64,000 nucleotides of DNA from the NCBI GenBank assembly GCA_031422295.1, contig JANOQM010000066.1, positions 1 through 64,000 on the forward strand. Direction: 5' to 3'. The translations under genes were made by a program, and so were the position numbers. This DNA comes from JANOMH01 sp031422295. Lineage in GTDB: Bacteria > Pseudomonadota > Alphaproteobacteria > Rhodobacterales > Rhodobacteraceae. The notes under the pieces are model-generated. The model was not told where the DNA came from, searched no databases, and was given only the letters and a program-made list of their open reading frames with translations. This document shows, piece by piece, positions 34,796 to 43,414 of this stretch (position 1 is its first letter; each line of letters opens with the position of its first letter).

Positions 34796-36004
34796 TCAAA
34801 CCAGAGGTGGGTTGAAACCCACCTTACTTTTTTCGGCGACGGGTCCATGCAGTGCCATAGAGGCCCAGATTGCCAGTCCGCCAATCGTGGCAAAGGCCGC
34901 CGAGGCGAAATAGGATTGTGCCCCGAACCGGTCCGCCAGCGCCCCGAACCCGGCCAGTGTCAGCACTGACATGCCCAGCAGCAGCGCGCTGAAAAACCCC
35001 TGTGCCTCGGCAGCGATATCTTCGGACGTATGTTTTGTGATGAACCCGACGCAGGCCATGAAGCCCAGTCCAAACGTAATCCCGTGCAGCAGCTGTAACC
35101 CGATCAGCACCGGCACTCCGGGGGAAAACCCCATGGCGGCCCAACGGATGACCGTTACCACAGCCGACAGCAGGATCATCTGCCGGGGGCGGAACCGGGC
35201 CGCAACCTGGCTGAATAAAAAGAACATCACCGCTTCGGACAGCGCACCCAGCGCAATCAGCAGGCCGATCAGGTCAAGGCTGATACCCTGCCGTGCAAAC
35301 AGAAGCCCCTGAAAGGCGTTCAAGATCATATGAGTGCCAAACACCATGGCAAAACCGATCAAGGGCAACAGGAACCACGGGCGCAACACGTGGCGCAGCC
35401 GGGTCGCCCCTTGGGTCGGTATGCGTTCGGCGATAGGCGCGCGGAACTGCGGCAACCATAGCGCGGCTGCCGCCCGGATCAGCGCCACGGTCAGGGCCAG
35501 CGGCAGGAATATTTGTGCCCCAAACCGGCTGACCAGAAATCCGGTCAGGGCCAGCAACAACAGATAGCCCAGCGTGCCCCAACCGCGCATCGCGCCAAAG
35601 CTGCTGCCACGCCGGGCGGTCAGCCGCATCGCGGCCGCATCCAGCACCGGGCCGATGGCCATTTGCGCCACGGCGGCCAATGTCCAGAACAGCAGTATCC
35701 CCCAGAACCCGCTGACGAAGAACAGACCGATCGGGAATACGGCCGCCGCCAGCGCGCCGATGACAATGACCTGCCGCCAATCTGCGGCCCGGTCGGCGAT
35801 CCGCCCGACCACAAGGTTCAGCACCAGCATGATGAAAATCGGCACGGCGTTGATCAGGCCGATCTGTTCGGCATTCAGCCCCCGCCCGGCCAGCCAGATG
35901 CTGGCATAGACGTTCATCGCCCCGCCATACATGAACATGGTAAAGTAAAAAACCGTCGTGCGCCGTTCAGGCGAGGCCCCGTGTGCGGGGGTCGAAATCG
36001 TCAC
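34796..36004 (-). CDS. MFS transporter (MFS_1-like / HcaT-type)
   Basis: A 402-residue inner-membrane protein with twelve predicted helices. VFYFTMFMYGGAMNVYASIWL at the start, GRIADRAADWRQ in the loop after helix 2, and LDAAAMRLTARRGSSFGAMRGWGTLGY are typical of the HcaT/PF12832 group, which includes phenylpropionate and nucleoside-type permeases. The substrate is unknown. The final residues KVGFNPPLV are encoded by the repeat palindrome at 34805, so the original C-terminus may have been altered by the repeat or by the neighbouring IS. Confidence 0.85.
   Translation of the reverse strand: MTISTPAHGASPERRTTVFYFTMFMYGGAMNVYASIWLAGRGLNAEQIGLINAVPIFIMLVLNLVVGRIADRAADWRQVIVIGALAAAVFPIGLFFVSGFWGILLFWTLAAVAQMAIGPVLDAAAMRLTARRGSSFGAMRGWGTLGYLLLLALTGFLVSRFGAQIFLPLALTVALIRAAAALWLPQFRAPIAERIPTQGATRLRHVLRPWFLLPLIGFAMVFGTHMILNAFQGLLFARQGISLDLIGLLIALGALSEAVMFFLFSQVAARFRPRQMILLSAVVTVIRWAAMGFSPGVPVLIGLQLLHGITFGLGFMACVGFITKHTSEDIAAEAQGFFSALLLGMSVLTLAGFGALADRFGAQSYFASAAFATIGGLAIWASMALHGPVAEKSKVGFNPPLV
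34805..34833 (+). terminator. GTGGGTT-AACCCAC palindrome, copy 2, with T-run
   Basis: AGGTGGGTT-GA-AACCCACCT (34805-34824) is followed by TACTTTTTT, so it is an intrinsic terminator on the plus strand. It lies inside the last codons of the convergent MFS gene, whose C-terminus it encodes. Confidence 0.6.
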
Positions 36005-36026
36005 AATGCCCTCTAGGTCACCCCGT

Positions 36027-37505
36027 TCAGATGGAGGTGCAGATGTATTTCAGTTCCATGTAATCATCCAAACCATGCCGCGACCCTTCGCGCCCAAGGC
36101 CGGATTGTTTGATGCCGCCAAAGGGCGCGCCTTCGTTCGAAATGATCCCGGTGTTGATCCCGACCATGCCGTATTCCAAAGCTTCCGACACGCGGGTCAC
36201 CCGGCTGATGTCTTTGGCATAGAAATACGAGGCGAGGCCGAAGATCGTATCATTGGCCTGTTCGATCACATCGGCCTCGTCCTCGAACATGAACAAAGGG
36301 GCAAAAGGGCCAAAGGTTTCGTCGGTCGCCACCAGCATGTCGCGGGTGACGCCGCTGACAATTGTCGGCTCAAAAAACAGCCCGCCCAAGGCATGGGGTT
36401 TGCCGCCGGTCAGCAGTTTCGCACCCTTGGCAAGTGCGTCATCAAGGTGTTCCTGCACCTTGACCAAGGCCGCGGGTTCAATCAGCGGGCCCAGATCGGT
36501 GCCGGCAGTCAGGCCATCCCCGATTTTCAGCGCGTTCACGGCGGCGGTCAGTTTGGCCGTAAACTCCTCATAGACGCCTTTTTGCACGTAAATCCGGTTG
36601 GCGCAGACACAGGTCTGGCCGTTATTGCGGAATTTTGAGGCCAATGCGCCGATGATCGCCTGATCAATATCGGCGTCATCAAACACGATGAACGGGGCAT
36701 TGCCGCCCAGTTCCATGCTGCATTTCATCACCTGATCGGCGGCCTGTTTCAGCAACAGGCGGCCCACTTCGGTCGATCCGGTAAAGGTCAGTTTACGCAC
36801 CTTGGGGTTTTCGCAGAATTCCTTACCAACTTCGGAGGAGGATTTGGAGGTTACGACGGATAAGACACCTTTGGGCAAACCCGCCTCTTCGGCCAGTTTT
36901 GCGATTGCAAGGGCAGATAGCGGAGTCAGGGACGCCGGGCGACTGACAAAGGAACAACCCGCAGCCAGCGCCGGGGCGACCTTGCGGGCGATCATCGCAT
37001 TGGGAAAATTCCAGGGCGTGATCCCGGCGCAAACGCCGATCGGCTGTTTGATGACGGTAATCCGCTTGTCCGGCATATGGCCGGGGATGGTTTCGCCGTA
37101 GATGCGCTTGGCCTCTTCGCCATAAAACTCGATATAAGACGCGCCATAGGCAATCTCGCCGCGCGATTCAGACAGGGGTTTGCCCTGTTCGGCGGTCATG
37201 ATGATCGCCAGATCCTCTTGGTTCGTCATCATCAGGTCGAACCATTTGCGCAGGATCTGTGCGCGGGATTTGCCGGTGCGGGCGGCCCATGCCTTTTGCG
37301 CCACATAGGCTGCATCAATCGCCAGTGCGATTTCAGCGCGGGACAGGTCGGGCACGGTGCCTACCACATCGCCGCGCGCCGGATTCATCACGGCAATGGT
37401 TTTGCCCGATGCCGCATCCACCCATTCGCCTGCCAGAAACGCCTTGTCGCAGACCAGATCAGGGTTTTTAAGCAGGGATTTGACGTTTGTTGTGTGGTCG
37501 AGCAT
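36027..37505 (-). CDS. gabD: NAD(P)-dependent succinate-semialdehyde dehydrogenase
   Basis: Oxidises succinate semialdehyde to succinate in GABA and related catabolism. The 492 residues carry the ALDH fold: ITPWNFPNAMIARKVAPALAAG, the general-base Glu in CSMELGGNAPFIVFDDADID (about 265), and the nucleophile Cys in RNNGQTCVCANRIYVQ (about 299). The C-terminal GINTGIISNEGAPFGGIKQSG is typical of GabD. The usual NAD-site KPA reads SRPA (Lys to Arg), a conservative change also seen in related sequences. ATG 37505 has GGAGG upstream. The frame extends to 38000, overlapping the opposite gene, and that part is rejected. Confidence 0.93.
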   Translation of the reverse strand: MLDHTTNVKSLLKNPDLVCDKAFLAGEWVDAASGKTIAVMNPARGDVVGTVPDLSRAEIALAIDAAYVAQKAWAARTGKSRAQILRKWFDLMMTNQEDLAIIMTAEQGKPLSESRGEIAYGASYIEFYGEEAKRIYGETIPGHMPDKRITVIKQPIGVCAGITPWNFPNAMIARKVAPALAAGCSFVSRPASLTPLSALAIAKLAEEAGLPKGVLSVVTSKSSSEVGKEFCENPKVRKLTFTGSTEVGRLLLKQAADQVMKCSMELGGNAPFIVFDDADIDQAIIGALASKFRNNGQTCVCANRIYVQKGVYEEFTAKLTAAVNALKIGDGLTAGTDLGPLIEPAALVKVQEHLDDALAKGAKLLTGGKPHALGGLFFEPTIVSGVTRDMLVATDETFGPFAPLFMFEDEADVIEQANDTIFGLASYFYAKDISRVTRVSEALEYGMVGINTGIISNEGAPFGGIKQSGLGREGSRHGLDDYMELKYICTSI

Positions 37506-37589
37506 GAAAGCCTCCGTTACTGCTGTTGACGTGAAACCATGGGCAGGGTGGGTCGTCCAGCGGATTCCGTAAAATGGGATGGGCGAACT

Positions 37590-38366
37590 ATGGACCTGAC
37601 AGACGCCTATGCCAATGCCGCCTATATTCCGCATGGCACGAAATACCCGGATCGCTGGGCTGCAGGTGCGGCGGCGTTTCGGGCACAGGTTTCGGGGCAG
37701 ATCGGGCTGACCTATGGGCCGGGTCCGCGCGAGGTGTTTGATCTGTTCGCGCCTGCCGCACCTAAAGGCGTGGTTGTGTTTGTTCATGGCGGCTATTGGC
37801 GGGCGTTCGACCGGAGCTTGTGGTCGCATCTGGCGGTGGGTCCGTTGGCGCAGGGCTGGGCGGTTGCACTCCCGTCTTATGATCTGTGCCCGGAGGTGCG
37901 GATCGGGCAGATTACCGCCCAGATGGCCCGCGCAGTGGATGCGATTGCAGGCCATGTCGCCGGGCCGGTTGTGTTGACCGGTCATTCGGCGGGCGGGCAT
38001 CTGGTGGCGCGGCTGGCCTGTGCGGATGTGCCTTTGGCGTGCCGGGGCCGGGTGCAGCGGGTACTGCCGATTTCAGCGATCAGCGATCTGGCCCCGCTGA
38101 TGCAGACCGACATGAACAAGGACTTGCGGATTGATCAGGCCGAGGCTTTGGCCGAAAGCCCGGTATTGCAGCCAAAGCCAACTATCCCGGTGTCGGTTTG
38201 GGTGGGCGGCGCAGAACGGCCTGCGTTTCTGGATCAATCGCGCTGGCTGGCCAAGGCGTGGAACGCCCCGCCAACCATTGTCGCGGGAAAACATCACTTT
38301 GATATCATTGATGCACTGACCGATCCGGAGAGTGATCTGGTGCGCGACCTGCTGTCTGACCGCTAA
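37590..38366 (+). CDS. Alpha/beta hydrolase (kynurenine formamidase / carboxylesterase-like)
   Basis: 258 residues of the HSL/BD-FAE-like group. VVVFVHGGYWRAF holds the HGGYW oxyanion-hole motif, LTGHSAGGHL (about 131-140) holds the nucleophile Ser, and KHHFDIID (about 235) the catalytic His. This pattern fits bacterial kynurenine formamidases and carboxylesterases, and no kyn genes are nearby to decide. It diverges from gabD and ends overlapping the stop codon of the next, convergent gene. Confidence 0.85.
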   Translation: MDLTDAYANAAYIPHGTKYPDRWAAGAAAFRAQVSGQIGLTYGPGPREVFDLFAPAAPKGVVVFVHGGYWRAFDRSLWSHLAVGPLAQGWAVALPSYDLCPEVRIGQITAQMARAVDAIAGHVAGPVVLTGHSAGGHLVARLACADVPLACRGRVQRVLPISAISDLAPLMQTDMNKDLRIDQAEALAESPVLQPKPTIPVSVWVGGAERPAFLDQSRWLAKAWNAPPTIVAGKHHFDIIDALTDPESDLVRDLLSDR

Positions 38367-38773
38367 TTACCAAACATATCGGCGTCGATACCGGCGCAGC
38401 GCCCGTCGCAAACCTCGGTGTAAAACGCTCCTAAAACCTTGGATTCAAAGCGGCGCTGGTCGGGGTTGGTGTCGTCACCAGTGACATCCAAAGGATCCGA
38501 CCCTTGCGGCCCAAGGATGCCGGGGGCAAACGACAGTTGGCCCAACAGGATGGTTTGGGTCGGCGTGTAATCGACCCGGACAAACGACCCGTCGTCAAAC
38601 TTGAAATAATCGAACACCTGGTCACCCGAGGCGCATTGGGTATAGCTGCAGGGATAGGTGTATAGCGGATTTGCACCAACGGGCGCATAGGTGCAAATGC
38701 GCATTTCGGCGGCGCAATTGGCAAAGGCAGTCGCGGGGAACAGGCAAAGGGCAATCATCTGGATCAGGCGCAT
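38363..38773 (-). CDS. Small exported Cys-containing protein, unknown
   Basis: 136 residues beginning with a clear signal peptide (MRLIQMIALCLFPATAFA). The mature part has seven Cys, in CAAEMRIC, CSYTQC and CDGRC, probably disulfide-linked in the periplasm. GAGGATATC precedes the ATG. Its TAG overlaps the TAA of the opposite hydrolase gene. I do not recognise the family. Confidence 0.75.
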   Translation of the reverse strand: MRLIQMIALCLFPATAFANCAAEMRICTYAPVGANPLYTYPCSYTQCASGDQVFDYFKFDDGSFVRVDYTPTQTILLGQLSFAPGILGPQGSDPLDVTGDDTNPDQRRFESKVLGAFYTEVCDGRCAGIDADMFGN

Positions 38774-38856
38774 GATATCCTCTTGGTTTGCAAAACATAT
38801 TGGTGCAGATGCCACGCTGCCGGAAGGTCAGGGCTTCCTGACCTTGGCCGCGCTGA

Positions 38857-39585
38857 TCACAGCCCTGCTCCGCCGTCGATATCCAGCACCGTCCCGGTGA
38901 TCAGGCTGGCCGGTTCCGAACACAGGAACAGCGCCGCCTGTGCCAGATCATCGGGCAGGGCGTAGCGGCCCAGCGGAATTGCGGCCAGCCTGCGCGCCCG
39001 GTCGTCATTTTTGGCACCACCCAGAAAACTGGGCAGCGCCGGGGTGGTATCGGCCAGAACGGACAGCGCGTTCACCCTGATGCCGTGCGGGCCAAGGTCC
39101 AGCGCCATCGATTTTGTCGCGGCCATGGCCCAGCCCCGGGCGGCATCAGCCCAGACCGATTGGGATTTGGCCGGGCCGATCAGGTTCAGGATCACGCCAC
39201 TGCGCCGGGCTTGCATGGCTGGGGCGAAATGCCGGGCGGCAAGATACAAGGGTTTGGTTTGGGCCAGCAGAAGGGTGTCAAACTCGGCCTCGGTCACCTG
39301 GTCCAGCGGTTTGTGCAGCACCTGCACGGGGGCTGCATTGACCAGAATATCAATATCCCCCAGCGCATCCGCCGCTTTGTACGCCACGGCCCCAAGATCG
39401 GAATTTGAGGCCGGATTGACCTGCGCCCAAAGACCGCCAATCCCTTGCGCCACGGCTTCGGCCATGTCGGCATCGGCGTCGGCGATCATCACCCTTACAC
39501 CGGCCCCGGCCAGAGCCTGCGCGATACTGGCCCCCATCCCGGTGCCGCCGCCAATGACGACGGCTGTTTTCCCTGTAAATCCCAC
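38857..39585 (-). CDS. SDR-fold protein with degenerate catalytic site
   Basis: 242 residues with a Rossmann nucleotide-binding start (TAVVIGGGTGMG) and the usual SDR C-terminus (LITGTVLDIDGGAGL). The catalytic residues are not the usual ones: NNAG reads VNAAP, the Ser region reads NLIGPAKSQ, and the YxxxK motif reads MAATK, leaving only the Lys. It may bind NAD(P) without normal dehydrogenase chemistry, or use another mechanism. The GTG start at 39585 follows AAGGG. An ATG at 39639 would add 18 residues. Confidence 0.75.
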   Translation of the reverse strand: MGFTGKTAVVIGGGTGMGASIAQALAGAGVRVMIADADADMAEAVAQGIGGLWAQVNPASNSDLGAVAYKAADALGDIDILVNAAPVQVLHKPLDQVTEAEFDTLLLAQTKPLYLAARHFAPAMQARRSGVILNLIGPAKSQSVWADAARGWAMAATKSMALDLGPHGIRVNALSVLADTTPALPSFLGGAKNDDRARRLAAIPLGRYALPDDLAQAALFLCSEPASLITGTVLDIDGGAGL

Positions 39586-39670
39586 TGTCCGACCCTTAAT
39601 TTGCGGATCAACATGGACCGACCTTTCGGCCAAGTGCAAGCGGACAGTTCAGATTGTCTGACGGTTCGGA

Positions 39671-39919
39671 TCAAACCTGCCGATCAGCGTCGGGTTTTGG
39701 TTTGGTCAACTTGTGCATCTTGACCTTGCCGCAGGCGGGGCATGGAAAGCTGGTCAAGGGCTCGCCAAAGGCTTTCCATCGCATGCCACCCAAATCCCAG
39801 ACATTGCTTTGATGTTCGCAACCGGTGCAGCGGGTCAGCCACAGCTTGGAATCCGCCATGGCGGATGCGCGCCAGGTTTTGGGCATCAATGATAGAATTG
39901 TGTCACGCAGAAAGGGCAT
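39671..39919 (-). CDS. Small zinc-ribbon-like protein
   Basis: 82 residues with two Cys pairs, RCTGCEH (about 31-34) and FPCPACGK (about 59-62), 25 residues apart, as in a zinc ribbon. The start PFLRDTILSLMPKTWRA is amphipathic. The two flanking genes include another zinc-binding protein. Function is unknown. Confidence 0.7.
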   Translation of the reverse strand: MPFLRDTILSLMPKTWRASAMADSKLWLTRCTGCEHQSNVWDLGGMRWKAFGEPLTSFPCPACGKVKMHKLTKPKPDADRQV

Positions 39920-39976
39920 GAAATTTCCCCTGTGCAGATTGGGGCCGGAAAGTACCGGCCCCCTGCGGTCTTGGTA

Positions 39977-40321
39977 TCAGAAATCGAACAATTCACCCAG
40001 AAAACTTTCGCGCCGCTTGCGCGGGCGGCCATGACGGTAATCGTCGTCATCATCGTCGCGGCGGTCGCGCCCACGATCTTGACCGGCCCGATCCTGAGCC
40101 CGGTCATATGGATCAGGCGACTGGCGCGGTGGCTGCAAATGCACGGGCTGCTGGGCCGGTGCAGCGGCTGGGGCGGGTGCAGCGCCTCCGGCCGACCGTT
40201 CAATGATCTTGTCCAATTCGCCGCGGTCAAGCCAGACACCCCGGCATTTCGGGCAATAGTCAATCTCGACCCCGCCACGGTCGGCCATGACGAGGGTTTC
40301 ATTGTCAACGGGGCAGTGCAT
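39977..40321 (-). CDS. zf-TFIIB domain protein
   Basis: 114 residues. The N-terminal 40 residues (MHCPVDNETLVM ... IDYCPKCRGVWLDRGELDKI) match the bacterial zf-TFIIB zinc ribbon with Cys pairs CPxD and CPKC and the GVWLDRGEL hallmark. An Ala/Pro/Gln linker and a highly charged Arg/Asp tail follow, ending ESFLGELFDF, also typical of the family. AAGGAG precedes the ATG. Function is unknown. Confidence 0.87.
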   Translation of the reverse strand: MHCPVDNETLVMADRGGVEIDYCPKCRGVWLDRGELDKIIERSAGGAAPAPAAAPAQQPVHLQPPRQSPDPYDRAQDRAGQDRGRDRRDDDDDDYRHGRPRKRRESFLGELFDF

Positions 40322-40406
40322 CGCGGTGGTCTCCTTATTCATTACGCTTTATAGATGGGAACCGCCTGCCCTGCCCAAAAGGGGTGCGACAAAACGACTT
40401 GCCAAA

Positions 40407-40560
40407 GCGGCGGTCTGTTGCCATCAACGGGGCCGAGCCTGTGACGATGGCGTCGTCACTGGGGGTAACCCCACGGCTTGCGGCCCCTGCCGCGTCTGTC
40501 CTGAACGCCGGGACCTTTCGGGGGTCCTTGTGCGCTGCACCGGATCCCTGTGCAGAGGTT
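40407..40560 (+). ncRNA. Candidate cis-regulatory leader RNA of the creatinase gene
   Basis: The 243-base gap before creatinase can fold into a nested structure. Stems: GCGGC 40407-40411 with 40489-40493; GTTG/CAAC hairpin 40417-40428; GGGGCC 40429-40434 with 40482-40487; GAGCC 40435-40439 with GGCTT 40475-40479; a 7-bp hairpin GTGACGA/TCGTCAC 40441-40459; and GGGG-GTAA-CCCC 40461-40472 with a GNRA tetraloop. Further on are GGGACC/GGTCCT (40510-40528) and CTGCAC/GTGCAG (40535-40555), the last touching the AGAGG ribosome site. Two G-U pairs favour the plus strand. I match it to no riboswitch class I know. It could be a ligand switch, a protein-binding leader or a terminator/attenuator. Confidence 0.5.
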
Positions 40561-40564
40561 CGAC

Positions 40565-41770
40565 ATGACCAACAGACCAGAACAATACCGTTTTCATCAG
40601 GGCTGTCGGGTGCTGCCCTTTGTGCCCGCCGAATATGACGCCCGGTTGGCCGGGTTGCGCCAGATCATGGCAAAGACCGGGGTTGATGCGGCTGTGCTGA
40701 CCTCGATGCATAATATCGCCTATTATTCCGGGTTTCTGTACTGTTCGTTCGGGCGACCTTACGGGCTGGTCGTGACCGCGACCCAGTCGGTGACCATTTC
40801 TGCCGGGATCGACGCAGGCCAGCCGTGGCGGCGCTGTCATGGTGACAACATCACCTATACCGACTGGCAACGCGACAATTACTGGCGGGCGATCCTGTCG
40901 GTCACCGGGCCGGGCAAGGTGATCGGGGTCGAGGCCGACCATCTGACCCTGCTGCAATCGGACAAGCTGGATGCGTTCCTGCAGCCTGCATCGCGGGTTG
41001 ATATTGCCCCGGCTACAATGCGCCAGCGGATGCATAAATCCGCCGCCGAACTGGTGCTAATCCGCCACGGGGCCAATGTCGCCGATGTCGGTGGCTATGC
41101 GATCCGCGATGCGGTGCAGGCTGGAGCGCGCGAGATTGACGTGGCGATGGCGGGGCGGGACGCGATGGAACTGGAGATCGCCAGGCGTTTCCCGGATGCG
41201 GAATACCGCGACACCTGGGTCTGGTTTCAGTCTGGCATCAATACCGACGGGGCGCATAACCCGGTCACGTCGCGGGCGATGCAGGTCGGCGATATCCTGT
41301 CGCTGAACACATTCCCTATGATTTCAGGCTATTACACGGCCTTGGAACGGACGATGTTCGTGCGCGAGGTTGATCCCGCCTCGCTGGCCTATTGGGAGGC
41401 GAACATTGCCGCCCATGAATATGGGATGAGCCTGCTGGTGCCGGGCGCGAAGTGTTCGGACGTCACCGCCAAGATCAATGCCTTCTTTGAGGAACGGCAA
41501 CTGCTGCGCTACCGCACCTTTGGCTATGGCCATTCATTCGGCGTGTTGTCGCATTACTATGGCCGCGAAGCCGGGCTGGAACTGCGCGAGGATATCGACA
41601 CGGTGCTGGAACCCGGCATGGTGATTTCGATGGAACCGATGCTGACGATTCCGGAGGGACAGCCGGGGGCAGGGGGATACCGCGAGCATGATATCCTGAT
41701 CATCACCGAGGACGGGAACGAGGATATCACGCATTATCCCTATGGGCCGGGGTTCAATGTGGTGGGGTAG
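40565..41770 (+). CDS. creA: Creatinase (creatine amidinohydrolase)
   Basis: Hydrolyses creatine to sarcosine and urea. The 401 residues align along their length with the Pseudomonas creatinase pattern: YYSGFLYCSFGRPYGLVVT, GQPWRRCHGDNITYTDWQRD, WFQSGINTDGAHNPVTSRAM, YGHSFGVLSHYYGREAGLEL and GGYREHDILI. The catalytic His (His231), Glu261 (YYTALERTMF) and Glu357 (SMEPM) correspond to His232, Glu262 and Glu358. The metal ligands of M24 peptidases are not all kept, as expected for this non-metal enzyme. ATG 40565 has AGAGG upstream, and GTG 40550 is less likely. No sarcosine oxidase genes adjoin it. Confidence 0.93.
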   Translation: MTNRPEQYRFHQGCRVLPFVPAEYDARLAGLRQIMAKTGVDAAVLTSMHNIAYYSGFLYCSFGRPYGLVVTATQSVTISAGIDAGQPWRRCHGDNITYTDWQRDNYWRAILSVTGPGKVIGVEADHLTLLQSDKLDAFLQPASRVDIAPATMRQRMHKSAAELVLIRHGANVADVGGYAIRDAVQAGAREIDVAMAGRDAMELEIARRFPDAEYRDTWVWFQSGINTDGAHNPVTSRAMQVGDILSLNTFPMISGYYTALERTMFVREVDPASLAYWEANIAAHEYGMSLLVPGAKCSDVTAKINAFFEERQLLRYRTFGYGHSFGVLSHYYGREAGLELREDIDTVLEPGMVISMEPMLTIPEGQPGAGGYREHDILIITEDGNEDITHYPYGPGFNVVG

Positions 41771-41803
41771 GTTAAGAAGCGGCGGTTCTGTCGGGGGCCG
41801 CCG

Positions 41804-42343
41804 TCATAGCCTGAAATATTGAACTCCGGACCAAAGAATGTGCGCGGAATAGCTTGACCAAAACATCAGGCTGAAAAGCCAAAATCGCATCCAGTAGGAT
41901 TTGATGCCCGACACGATCAGGCATGAAACCGGATACCATAGGGCTGCAATTCCTAAGAAAGTGCCGATTGCACCCGCCGAAATCCAAATTGGTGCTTGGA
42001 GGAGAGTGGTTAAAGCGAGAAGGAGTACACCGACAATCCAAGGGACCCAATTGAAAACGGCAAAAGGCGTAATGGTCGTCAAAATCAAACTGCCAATAAG
42101 CCTGCCCTTATTTGGTCGCAAAACAACCCAAAGCCGCGTTCTGTTTGCGGCGAACAGGATGGCGAGGGCGGACAGCCCGAGGGCGAGGATAGCCGCAAAC
42201 GGAATGGCCGTAGTTGCGGTCGGCACATGTTCGAGGTAGTAATTGTGGTCTTGCGCTATCAGTACGGGCCTTCGCCAAAACATATAAGCCGCCCATATCA
42301 TTAGGGTCAGGCATGAGCCTAGCAAGTATATGGACTTCAGCAC
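41804..42343 (-). CDS. Integral membrane protein, unknown
   Basis: About 179 residues with four or five hydrophobic helices: near the N-terminus (SIYLLGSCLTLMIWAAYMFW), ATTAIPFAAILALGLSALAIL, LIGSLILTTITPFAVFNWV, WIVGVLLLALTTLL and a helix near GTFLGIAALWYPVSCLIV. The GTG at 42343, with GGAG upstream, is preferred. ATGs at 42418 and 42442 lengthen it with unlikely sequence. The gene is less G+C-rich than its neighbours, which hints at recent acquisition. No family was recognised. Confidence 0.65.
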   Translation of the reverse strand: MLKSIYLLGSCLTLMIWAAYMFWRRPVLIAQDHNYYLEHVPTATTAIPFAAILALGLSALAILFAANRTRLWVVLRPNKGRLIGSLILTTITPFAVFNWVPWIVGVLLLALTTLLQAPIWISAGAIGTFLGIAALWYPVSCLIVSGIKSYWMRFWLFSLMFWSSYSAHILWSGVQYFRL

Positions 42344-42547
42344 AATCCTAGGCTCCTGAACGCTGTTCACGTTTCGGAATGACCGGTCCACGCAGCAAAA
42401 GATAGTCTGGAATGCCATACTTGTGCCACCCACCTCGGCCAAGACCGTGATTCTTTGAAATTGCGCTTGCCGCCCAAACCTTTATGGTATGTGGCTGCAA
42501 CAAATGTTTCGGGATTCTGCCAGATGTCCGTGCCCCTCGACCCCCTC

Positions 42548-43411
42548 ATGATGACCCGCCGCCTGATGCTATTGTCCGGGGCTGCGGCGCTGGGCGGGTG
42601 CGTCGCCGCTCAGCCAGAGCTTCCGCCCGGCCCGCCCCCTATCGCGTTCATCGACGGCTACGGCCCGCTTTTCGACGCAGGCTATAACCTGCCACCGATC
42701 CCTGACACGTTCACCCAAGGGGTCAACCGGCGGATGACCGGGATTTACGTTGGCGAACAGGGGCCGGGCACCATTGATGTCGATCCCTATGCCAAGTTTC
42801 TGTATTACATCCCGCTGGTCGGCGAGACGATCCGCTATCCCGTCGGCGTGGGCCGGGCCGGGCGCAGTTTTCGCGGTGGTGGTGTCATTCAGGACAAAAA
42901 GAAATGGCCGGGCTGGACGCCCACCGCGAATATGCTGCGGTCTGAACCCGAGGTTTACGGGCCGTTCAGCCGGGGTATTCCTGGCGGGTTGCGCAGCCCG
43001 CTTGGTGCGCGGGCGTTGTATCTATACCGGGGCGGGCGCGATACGTTTTACCGCATCCATGGCACCAATGATATGAATTCCATTGGAAATTCCGGATCAG
43101 CGGGCTGTATCCGGATGTTCAACCAAGATATTATCGACCTGTTTGAACGGGTTGAACTGGGCACCAGGGTACACGTGCGCAGCCCCGAGGAATCGCAGCG
43201 GGTGGACCCGGAGAGTTATGATCGTGGGGTCGAACTGCCCCCGGTCATCCTTGACCCTGATGCCGTGTACGGCGAGGCCGCAGTGGCCGCAGATCACCCG
43301 CCGGATTTCGATGCGATTGACCCCGATGCGCCGATCCCTGAGGGTTTGCCGACCGAAACTTTGGTCATCGACCCGCTGTCGGCGCAAACCATCGGGCTGG
43401 GCAGCAGCTAG
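42548..43411 (+). CDS. L,D-transpeptidase (YkuD/ErfK type)
   Basis: Cross-links peptidoglycan or anchors outer-membrane proteins to it. About 287 residues. The start MMTRRLMLLSGAAALGGC is a short twin-arginine/lipoprotein-type signal with a possible lipobox Cys. The YkuD domain (about 70-215) contains FYRIHGTND and NSGSAGCIRMF, where the Cys and preceding His of HGT are catalytic. The usual SHGC reads SAGC, as in related Rhodobacteraceae proteins. ATG 42524 is an alternative start. Confidence 0.9.
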   Translation: MMTRRLMLLSGAAALGGCVAAQPELPPGPPPIAFIDGYGPLFDAGYNLPPIPDTFTQGVNRRMTGIYVGEQGPGTIDVDPYAKFLYYIPLVGETIRYPVGVGRAGRSFRGGGVIQDKKKWPGWTPTANMLRSEPEVYGPFSRGIPGGLRSPLGARALYLYRGGRDTFYRIHGTNDMNSIGNSGSAGCIRMFNQDIIDLFERVELGTRVHVRSPEESQRVDPESYDRGVELPPVILDPDAVYGEAAVAADHPPDFDAIDPDAPIPEGLPTETLVIDPLSAQTIGLGSS

Positions 43412-43414
43412 GCC

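Noticed and set aside
37506..38000. N-terminal extension of the succinate-semialdehyde dehydrogenase
   Set aside because: It overlaps the hydrolase gene on the other strand, lacks ALDH similarity, and the ATG at 37505 has a strong ribosome site.
40565..41770. Annotation as an Xaa-Pro aminopeptidase
   Set aside because: The fold is shared, but the creatinase-specific blocks and active-site His/Glu positions match creatinase along the whole length.
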